NCBI RefSeq assembly: GCF_046707225.1
Contig: NZ_JBJKOP010000051.1
Span: 62,001-126,000, forward strand
Direction of reading: 5' to 3'
Length of the DNA: 64,000 nt
Origin: Caproicibacter sp046707225
GTDB lineage: Bacteria; Bacillota; Clostridia; Oscillospirales; Acutalibacteraceae
In this document: one piece after another, positions 58,468-64,000 of the stretch
Layout: each line of letters starts with the position of its first letter
How positions within the stretch are numbered: the first letter of the stretch is position 1
Notes under the pieces: model-generated
The model's database searches: none
Seen by the model: the letters and a program-made list of their open reading frames with translations, nothing else
What the model was told of the DNA's origin: nothing
Translations under genes and position numbers: made by a program

Positions 58468-60297
58468 ATGTGCGGAATTGTTGGCTACATCGGCGATCAG
58501 GAAGCGCAGCCCGTTTTACTGAACGGTCTGTGCAGGCTGGAATACCGCGGGTATGACTCCGCAGGAATCGCGGTACTGAATCACAAAGGGGAAATGGGCC
58601 TTGCAAAAAGCAAGGGGCGGCTTGCAAACCTTGAGGAAAAACTGAAGGCCGCCGCTCTGTCCGGCACCACCGGCATCGGCCACACGCGCTGGGCGACACA
58701 CGGGGAGCCTTCGGAGACGAACTGCCACCCCCACACAAACGCGAAAAAGACCATCAGCGTGATTCACAACGGAATCATTGAAAATTATCTGCACCTGAGA
58801 GAATTTCTAATTTCAAAGGGGTATCGCTTTTATTCCGAAACGGATACGGAAGTGATTCCGAACCTGATCGACTACTATTACAAAAACGATCTGCTGGAGG
58901 CGGTCACAAAAGCGGTCTCCAAGCTGGAGGGCAGCTACGCGCTGGGCATCATGTCCGTTTACGAGCCGGATAAGCTGATCGCGGTCCGCAAGGACAGCCC
59001 GCTTGTCATCGGCATCGGCAAGAATGAAAACTTTATCGCTTCGGATGTTCCCGCCGTTCTGAATTACACCAGGGACTTTATTTATCTGGAGGATAAGGAG
59101 TTCGCCGTGATTCGGAAGGATTCGGTCGAGGTTTACACGCTGGAAGGCGAACGAACGGAAAAGCCGGTCAAACACGTTACCTGGAACGCCGACGCGGCGG
59201 AAAAGGGCGGCTACGAGCATTTCATGCTGAAAGAAATCTGCGAACAGCCGGGCGCCATCAAGGCAACCATGACCTCGCGAATTCTGCCCGGCCAGCCCGT
59301 CAAGCTGGACGATATCGCGTTTACGGAAAAGGAAATCAAAGAGATAGAGAAGATTTATATCGTAGCCTGCGGAACCGCCTATCACGCGGGGGTCGTCGGG
59401 AAATACGTCATTGAAAAAATGGCGAGGATTCCGGTGGAAGTCGACATCGCGTCCGAATTCCGCTATCGCGACCCGCTTCTGAACGACAAGACTCTTTTGA
59501 TCGCGGTCAGCCAGTCCGGTGAAACGGCGGATACCCTGGCGGCCATGCGCGAAGCGAAAAGCAAGGGCGTTAAGGTTATGGCCGTCACCAACGTGGTGGG
59601 CAGTTCCATCGCGCGTGAGGCCGACAACGTTCTTTACACCTGGGCGGGACCCGAAATCGCCGTCGCCTCAACCAAGGCTTACACGACCCAGTTGATTACT
59701 ATGTATATTCTGGGGCTGTATTTTGCTCAGCACCGGGGCACCATGACGAACGAAGAGATCGAGGCTGTGAAAAGCGACATGCTGACTCTGCCCGAGAAAG
59801 CGGAGAAAATGCTCGGCCACAGGGAGACGCTTCAGAAGTTCGCGTCCAATAATTACATGCACAAAAACATGTTCTTCCTCGGCAGGGGCATCGATTACGC
59901 CGTCGCTATGGAGGGCGCTCTGAAGGTCAAGGAAATTTCCTATATCCACTCGGAAGCCTATGCCGGAGGAGAATTGAAGCACGGCACCATCGCGCTGATT
60001 GAAGAGGGAACGGTCGTTATTGCGCTCGCAACGCAGAGCAGGCTGTATGACAAAATGATCAGCAATATCCGCGAGGTTACCACCAGAGGCGCAAAGGTTC
60101 TCGGTCTGGCGGTTGAGGGAAACAACAGCATTGAAAAGGTGGCCGAGGCCGCTCTGTATGTCCCCCCCGTTCAGGATATCCTGATTCCTGTGCTCGCGGT
60201 GATTCCCCTGCAGCTTTTGGCCTATTACACCGCCGTTCAAAAGGGCTGCGACGTGGATAAACCGCGGAATCTGGCAAAATCCGTTACCGTCGAGTAA
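58468..60297 (+). CDS. glmS: Glutamine-fructose-6-phosphate aminotransferase (isomerizing)
   Basis: The 609-residue protein has the N-terminal nucleophile cysteine (MCGIVGYIGDQEAQ), the class II amidotransferase domain (GIGHTRWATHG, NGIIENYLHLREFL), and two SIS sugar-isomerase domains (VACGTAYHAGVVGKYVIEK, AVSQSGETADTLAAMREAKS; FLGRGIDYAVAMEGALKVKE) ending in KPRNLAKSVTVE. It makes glucosamine 6-phosphate from fructose 6-phosphate and glutamine, the first step of cell-wall amino sugar synthesis. Controlled by the ribozyme in its leader. Confidence 0.97.
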   Translation: MCGIVGYIGDQEAQPVLLNGLCRLEYRGYDSAGIAVLNHKGEMGLAKSKGRLANLEEKLKAAALSGTTGIGHTRWATHGEPSETNCHPHTNAKKTISVIHNGIIENYLHLREFLISKGYRFYSETDTEVIPNLIDYYYKNDLLEAVTKAVSKLEGSYALGIMSVYEPDKLIAVRKDSPLVIGIGKNENFIASDVPAVLNYTRDFIYLEDKEFAVIRKDSVEVYTLEGERTEKPVKHVTWNADAAEKGGYEHFMLKEICEQPGAIKATMTSRILPGQPVKLDDIAFTEKEIKEIEKIYIVACGTAYHAGVVGKYVIEKMARIPVEVDIASEFRYRDPLLNDKTLLIAVSQSGETADTLAAMREAKSKGVKVMAVTNVVGSSIAREADNVLYTWAGPEIAVASTKAYTTQLITMYILGLYFAQHRGTMTNEEIEAVKSDMLTLPEKAEKMLGHRETLQKFASNNYMHKNMFFLGRGIDYAVAMEGALKVKEISYIHSEAYAGGELKHGTIALIEEGTVVIALATQSRLYDKMISNIREVTTRGAKVLGLAVEGNNSIEKVAEAALYVPPVQDILIPVLAVIPLQLLAYYTAVQKGCDVDKPRNLAKSVTVE

Positions 60298-60331
60298 TTG
60301 AAGCTTTTTTCACATGTCTTTCAGCGTACAA

Positions 60332-60368
60332 AAAGGCGCTTTCAATCATTTGAAAGTGCCTTTCCTTT
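60332..60368 (+). terminator. Intrinsic terminator of glmS
   Basis: AAAGGCGCTTTCAA and TTGAAAGTGCCTTT around a TCAT loop, followed by CCTTTT. Confidence 0.88.
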
Positions 60369-60465
60369 TGGGGGAATTGATCCTGAAAAAAATTCCCGAA
60401 CCCCCAAAAAAACATTCCTGCAAACGAATTAATCTATAATAGTGAATTTTTTGGGGGATAGTTTC

Positions 60466-60801
60466 ATGATGTACCGTGTTGTCCTAAGAATAAAAATTCA
60501 GGAAGACCGTTGGATGCAGATCGGGAGCGGCCACGATATCCTATGGGATGTGCGCGATCTGATTGAAGCCTCCAGCGGATGGACTGTTTTGAATCAGGAT
60601 GACATCGGGCCCGCAAACTCCTTTCTGTCACTGCTTGAAAGAGGAATCTGGGAACTGACGAAATCCGCGGATGCCTATCAGGACTATGAGGTCATGTACG
60701 GACTTGGCACAATCAGAGACACTTTAGCTTTTTACCGCAGTCTGCTCGAGGACTGCAAAGAACATCCCTACACCGAACTGTTCGGAAAAATCGTCACCTG
60801 A
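60466..60801 (+). CDS. Uncharacterised small protein (111 aa)
   Basis: Start at ATG 60466 (MMYRVVLRIKIQEDRWMQIG) behind GGGGGAT. The acidic product has an N-terminal beta segment, then helices (LWDVRDLIEASSGW, SFLSLLERGIWELTKSADAY, TIRDTLAFYRSLLEDCKEHP). It has no signal peptide, membrane helix or cysteine cluster. I do not recognise the family. It lies between two intrinsic terminators, so it is a single-gene transcript; a TATAAT at 60435-60440 could be its -10, though the matching -35 is poor. Confidence 0.7.
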   Translation: MMYRVVLRIKIQEDRWMQIGSGHDILWDVRDLIEASSGWTVLNQDDIGPANSFLSLLERGIWELTKSADAYQDYEVMYGLGTIRDTLAFYRSLLEDCKEHPYTELFGKIVT

Positions 60802-60825
60802 GCAAAACGGCGACTTCATCATCAC

Positions 60826-60880
60826 GGCCCGGAGCCGGTATTGCGGTAAAAACGCTTTGCCGGCGCCCGGGCTCTTTTTT
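60826..60880 (+). terminator. Intrinsic terminator after the 111-aa gene
   Basis: GGCCCGGAGCCGG pairs imperfectly with CCGGCGCCCGGGC, with a shorter hairpin in the loop, followed by TCTTTTTT. Confidence 0.7.
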
Positions 60881-60974
60881 CTATAATTTTCTTTCGTAAC
60901 CAAAGGCGCATAAATTCAATCGGAAAGCAGAAATTATACAGACAGGTTCACCGAATAAAACAACATCAGGTAAT

Positions 60975-61883
60975 ATGAAAAACATTAAATTGATTTATAA
61001 CCCAAGCTCTGGAAAGAATAAAAAATCCCCCGTGCAATTAACGGATATTCTGACCCAACTTCAGTCATCCGGCTTCACGGCGGAACCATTTCTAATTGAA
61101 CCCGACAGCGATCTTTCTCAAATCGTCAGGGAATCTCTTTCGAAGGGAATTGACCTGTTTCTGGTGTGCGGCGGCGACGGAACCGTGTCATCCGCGGTCA
61201 GAGCGCTGTATGGCACCAATTCTACCATTGGTATCATCCCGGCCGGAACCCAGAATAACATCGCATTCAGTCTTGGAATCCCCTTAGACATTCCGTCTGC
61301 CGTTTCCGTGCTTTCCGCCGGCCTGCGAACCAGGGTAGATGTGGGAATGGTCACCTGCGGCGGAATCCGCACCCCGTTTTTGGAGGTCTGCTCCATCGGC
61401 CTGCTGTCGAGTCTCTTCTCATCAGCGGATCAGATTCAGCATGGCAATCTGGTCCCTATCAGTGATTTTCTGCTTCAATTTGTCAAAAACAAACCGTGCG
61501 AATTTGAGATTCGGCTGGACGACAGATTCCAGATCACCGGCGACGGCTACGCCCTTGTAGCGGCAAACATGCCCTATATTTTTCACCGCTACAGAGTTGG
61601 GGAGGAGCGCTCCTATCAGGATGGATTTTTAAATCTTTATCTTGTCGCGGAGATGTCCAAGCTGGACCTTGTGGGATGCGCGGTCAAAAGCAATCTTACG
61701 GAGGACCCCAGAATTCACAGGCTTTGCGCCAAAAAAATTGAAATCAAAACCAGCCCTGAGATGCCGGTTATGGCGGACGGTATCGGCCTGGGAAAAGGCC
61801 CCGCCCTCGTTGAAATGAAAAACGCGTCCGTCCATATTTTAACAGCCCTGCCCGACGACCCGAAACGAAGGCCCGTCCTATGA
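60975..61883 (+). CDS. Diacylglycerol kinase-family lipid kinase
   Basis: The 302-residue protein matches the DgkB/YegS/BmrU lipid kinases: KLIYNPSSGKNKK at the N-terminus, the GGDGT catalytic motif in LVCGGDGTVSSAVRALYGTN, IIPAGTQNNIAFSLGIP and a C-terminal beta-sandwich region with a GDGYALVAANMP segment. It phosphorylates a membrane lipid such as diacylglycerol with ATP. Its stop overlaps the PAP2 phosphatase start as ATGA, so the two form a kinase-phosphatase pair acting on membrane lipids. Confidence 0.9.
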   Translation: MKNIKLIYNPSSGKNKKSPVQLTDILTQLQSSGFTAEPFLIEPDSDLSQIVRESLSKGIDLFLVCGGDGTVSSAVRALYGTNSTIGIIPAGTQNNIAFSLGIPLDIPSAVSVLSAGLRTRVDVGMVTCGGIRTPFLEVCSIGLLSSLFSSADQIQHGNLVPISDFLLQFVKNKPCEFEIRLDDRFQITGDGYALVAANMPYIFHRYRVGEERSYQDGFLNLYLVAEMSKLDLVGCAVKSNLTEDPRIHRLCAKKIEIKTSPEMPVMADGIGLGKGPALVEMKNASVHILTALPDDPKRRPVL

Positions 61884-62671
61884 AGCATACGCTTTCTTCC
61901 AAGCCGGACGGCGCCGCGGTCAATCGGCGCAAGCGGATCGACCCGTCCGTATGGTTTTTTCTGATTCTGATCTCTTTCACCGCCGCCGCGGCCGTCTGCC
62001 CGGTTTCCGTATGGTCTCTGCTCTGGCAGGCGATCAAAGCAAGGCTTTTCCTTTCGGGGATGCTGCTCCTGTTTTGCCTGACCGCGCTCTCTCTGATCTG
62101 GAAAAAATTCCAGCGCATCGACGAAAGGATCTTCGAACTATTTAATTTTCAAGGGCAGCGTCCTCGGTGGCTTGACCGTCTCATGCTTGCGTTTACCCAG
62201 CTTGGCAACGGGCTCTTTGCGGCCGCGGCGGCCCTTATTTTCTATCTTCTGGGGCGCAGGCTGCTGGGTTATGAATTGATTCTTGGAAATCTGGCCCTGT
62301 GGCTTGTGGTGGAACTGATCAAAATGGCCGTCGGCAGATCGAGGCCCTATCAAACAATCCAAAAGATCCGGATCGTCGGGGTCAGAGAAAAAGGGGCGTC
62401 TTTTCCCAGCGGGCACACCAGCCAGGCGTTCTTTATGGCGGCCCTCCTTTCCCACTATTTCAATCTTGGCACCGGACAGGTACGCCTGCTATACCTGGCC
62501 GCGCTGTGCGTCGGCATGACCAGAATGTATGTCGGCATGCATTATCCGCGCGATGTGCTCGGCGGAGCGGTTCTAGGCACCTGCTGGGGATTGCTGGGAA
62601 TCACCGTCAACCAATACATTCTCAGCCAGCCGTTCTCGGCTTTATGGAAAATCTTTGGTCAAAGCTTATAA
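61880..62671 (+). CDS. PAP2-family membrane phosphatase
   Basis: The 263-residue membrane protein has the three PAP2 motifs: KMAVGRSRPY, PSGHTSQAF and TRMYVGMHYPRDVLGG, along with about six helices (VWFFLILISFTAAAAVCPVS, LFLSGMLLLFCLTALSLIW, LFAAAAALIFYLLGRRLLGY). It dephosphorylates lipid phosphates such as phosphatidic acid, phosphatidylglycerol phosphate or undecaprenyl pyrophosphate. Coupled to the lipid kinase upstream by a 4-base overlap. Confidence 0.9.
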   Translation: MKHTLSSKPDGAAVNRRKRIDPSVWFFLILISFTAAAAVCPVSVWSLLWQAIKARLFLSGMLLLFCLTALSLIWKKFQRIDERIFELFNFQGQRPRWLDRLMLAFTQLGNGLFAAAAALIFYLLGRRLLGYELILGNLALWLVVELIKMAVGRSRPYQTIQKIRIVGVREKGASFPSGHTSQAFFMAALLSHYFNLGTGQVRLLYLAALCVGMTRMYVGMHYPRDVLGGAVLGTCWGLLGITVNQYILSQPFSALWKIFGQSL

Positions 62672-62743
62672 ATGAAGGCGGACGAAATGATGGAAGAAAC
62701 TCCGGACAAATTCTTTTCCGGGCGGAACGGACGGGGTTCCATA

Positions 62744-62772
62744 TTGCTTCACTGACGGCAACATGATATAGT
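62744..62772 (+). promoter_or_regulatory. Promoter of the TetM-like GTPase gene
   Basis: TTGCTT (62744-62749), 17 bases, TATAGT (62767-62772), with an upstream TGA giving an extended -10. Start near 62779, about 33 bases before the ATG. Confidence 0.65.
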
Positions 62773-62811
62773 TAGTCATGACGTTATCCTTTCAAGCTTT
62801 GGTGAAGTATC

Positions 62812-64000
62812 ATGAAAAAATTGGTCATTGGAATATTAGCCCATGTCGACGCCGGAAAAACCACTTTGACGGAAGCAATGCTCTACCGCGGCGGGGCCCT
62901 GAAAAAACTGGGCCGCGTGGATCATCAGGATTCATTTCTGGATTCGGACGTTTTGGAGCGGGAACGGGGAATCACCATTTTTTCCAAACAGGCGGTCCTG
63001 CCGCTGGAACATACGGAAATCACGCTGCTGGACACCCCCGGCCATGTGGATTTTTCCAGTGAAATGGAGCGAACGCTGCAAGTGCTTGATTACGCGGTTC
63101 TGGTCGTCAGCGGGACCGACGGCGTCCAGGGCCACACCCTGACGCTTTGGAAGCTCCTGAAGCGGCATCGGATTCCGGTTTTTTTGTTTATCAATAAGAT
63201 GGATCTGCCCGGAGCAGACCGAAGCGCTCTGACCGAGGACCTGAAGCGAAAGCTGGACGACCGCTGTGTAGACTTTTGCGAAACAGCGGAGTCTTTTTAT
63301 GAAAATGCGGCTCTGTGCGACGAAAATCTTCTGACCCGTTACCTGGAACAGGGGACCGTGTCGGACGAAGAGATTGCCGCTCTGGCGGCGCGGCGTGGAA
63401 TCTTCCCCTGTTTTTTCGGCTCCGCGCTGAAGCTGGACGGTGTGGACGGCTTTTTAGGCGGTCTGGAACGATATACCGCAACTCACGAGTACCCTGCCGA
63501 ATTCGGCGCGAAAATCTATAAGATTTCACGCGACGCGCAGGGCACGAGACTGACCTTTCTCAAGGTCACCGGCGGAAACCTGAAAGTAAAAACATTGCTG
63601 ACAAACCGGCGCGACGGCGTTCCGGGCGAGAAACCATGGGAAGAAAAAGTCGACCAGATCCGCATCTATTCCGGCGAAAAGTATCGTACGCCGGGCGAGA
63701 TTCCGGCTGGCACCGTATGTGCCGTGACCGGGCTGAGCCGCACCCGCCCCGGGCAGGGGCTGGGGTTTGAGTCAGCCTCCGAAGCGCCTGTGCTGGGTCC
63801 TGTGCTCACCTATCAGGTCCTTTTACCGGAGGGAACCGACCCGCACGGCGCGTTGCTGAAGCTGAGTCAGCTTGCGGAGGAAGACCCCCAGCTGCACATT
63901 GTCTGGAACGAGCATCTGCGCGAAATTCATCTTCAGCTGATGGGCGAAGTGCAGCTGGAAATTTTGAAGCGACTTATTCTGGAGCGATTCGGCCTGAAAG
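62812..64000 (+). CDS. TetM-like ribosomal-protection translation GTPase, 3' end cut by window
   Basis: The first 396 residues are present. G1 is AHVDAGKTTL, G2/G3 are ERGITIFSKQ and DTPGHVDFS, and G4 is NKMD, followed by GSA (FFGSALKLDG). The sequence follows EF-G-like factors of the TetM/TetO/TetW group (YRGGALKKLGRVDHQDSFLD) and continues into domains II and III (FLKVTGGNLKVKT; HLREIHLQLMGEVQLEIL). Such proteins free ribosomes from tetracycline, but chromosomal relatives in Clostridia may serve other translation roles. The determining domain IV loops lie outside the window. GGTGAAG precedes the ATG; the first bases of the gene also carry an out-of-frame open frame that is not real. Confidence 0.9.
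   Translation, partial: MKKLVIGILAHVDAGKTTLTEAMLYRGGALKKLGRVDHQDSFLDSDVLERERGITIFSKQAVLPLEHTEITLLDTPGHVDFSSEMERTLQVLDYAVLVVSGTDGVQGHTLTLWKLLKRHRIPVFLFINKMDLPGADRSALTEDLKRKLDDRCVDFCETAESFYENAALCDENLLTRYLEQGTVSDEEIAALAARRGIFPCFFGSALKLDGVDGFLGGLERYTATHEYPAEFGAKIYKISRDAQGTRLTFLKVTGGNLKVKTLLTNRRDGVPGEKPWEEKVDQIRIYSGEKYRTPGEIPAGTVCAVTGLSRTRPGQGLGFESASEAPVLGPVLTYQVLLPEGTDPHGALLKLSQLAEEDPQLHIVWNEHLREIHLQLMGEVQLEILKRLILERFGLK

Noticed and set aside
1..64000. tRNA, rRNA, CRISPR arrays, prophage or complete insertion sequences
   Set aside because: None was recognised by reading both strands; only the small non-autonomous element at 50523-50678 is mobile-like. Short tRNA genes could be missed by eye, so a tRNA scan would settle this.

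Overview
The window (64 kb, GC-rich apart from a few AT-rich spacers) comes from the chromosome of an anaerobic, spore-forming member of the Clostridia, most likely a Ruminococcaceae/Oscillospiraceae-type organism. Pointers are a stand-alone [FeFe]-hydrogenase-like protein, Gram-positive Shine-Dalgarno sequences and intrinsic terminators, a glmS ribozyme, class I fructose-bisphosphate aldolase, DUF421/DUF4363 proteins, Ku with a sigma-G-like promoter, and sigma-K-like promoters at the collagen locus. This is inferred from gene families; no rRNA or tRNA gene is present to fix the taxonomy.

Layout. 1-2.6 kb: end of a sugar ABC transporter locus (lipoprotein cut by the window edge) and a PhnP-like metallo-hydrolase. 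2.65-16.95 kb: the most striking region. A leftward operon (rfbF, rfbG, a thiamine-diphosphate enzyme fused to a GNAT acyltransferase, a DegT aminotransferase, rfbH, a family 2 glycosyltransferase) builds a CDP-activated deoxysugar. Divergent from it are two large collagen-like proteins with Gly-Pro-Thr/Gly-Asp-Thr repeats, followed by two paralogous glycosyltransferases. The shared intergenic region holds mirror-image sigma-K-type promoters around an 18-bp perfect palindrome, so I infer a coordinately expressed spore-surface collagen glycosylation system, analogous in logic to BclA and anthrose of Bacillus anthracis. 16.98-28.5 kb: a leftward peptide-uptake and catabolism operon (binding lipoprotein, OppDFBC-type transporter, two AbgB-like hydrolases, an aminotransferase, an M20 amidohydrolase) with two terminator-like hairpins in its leader and two more between its genes.

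28.5-33 kb: a MarR regulator and a heterodimeric ABC exporter, one half carrying an unusual extracytoplasmic insert. 33-41.6 kb: housekeeping and metabolic genes (gamma-glutamyltransferase, NIF3-like protein, nitroreductase, phosphoglycerate mutase, DEAD-box helicase, M24 peptidase, [FeFe]-hydrogenase-like protein). 41.8-45.7 kb: a MacB-like three-gene ABC system with a secreted adaptor. 45.8-50.4 kb: aldolase, Ku, a Cys-rich four-helix bundle protein, and a DUF421-DUF4363-DUF421 set. 50.6-58.1 kb: a complete mannitol PTS operon (mtlA, mtlR, mtlF, mtlD) with its own HPr and Enzyme I; a 156-bp mobile-type repeat forms the 3' end of ptsI. 58.2-64 kb: glmS with its ribozyme, an unknown small protein, a lipid kinase and PAP2 phosphatase pair, and the start of a TetM-like ribosomal-protection GTPase cut by the right edge.

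Start codons were adjusted where Shine-Dalgarno spacing and homology between paralogs favoured it. At least two genes (the first collagen-linked glycosyltransferase and mtlR) seem to begin at an ACG codon, which deserves checking. Function assignments rest on recognised motifs; no database search was possible.
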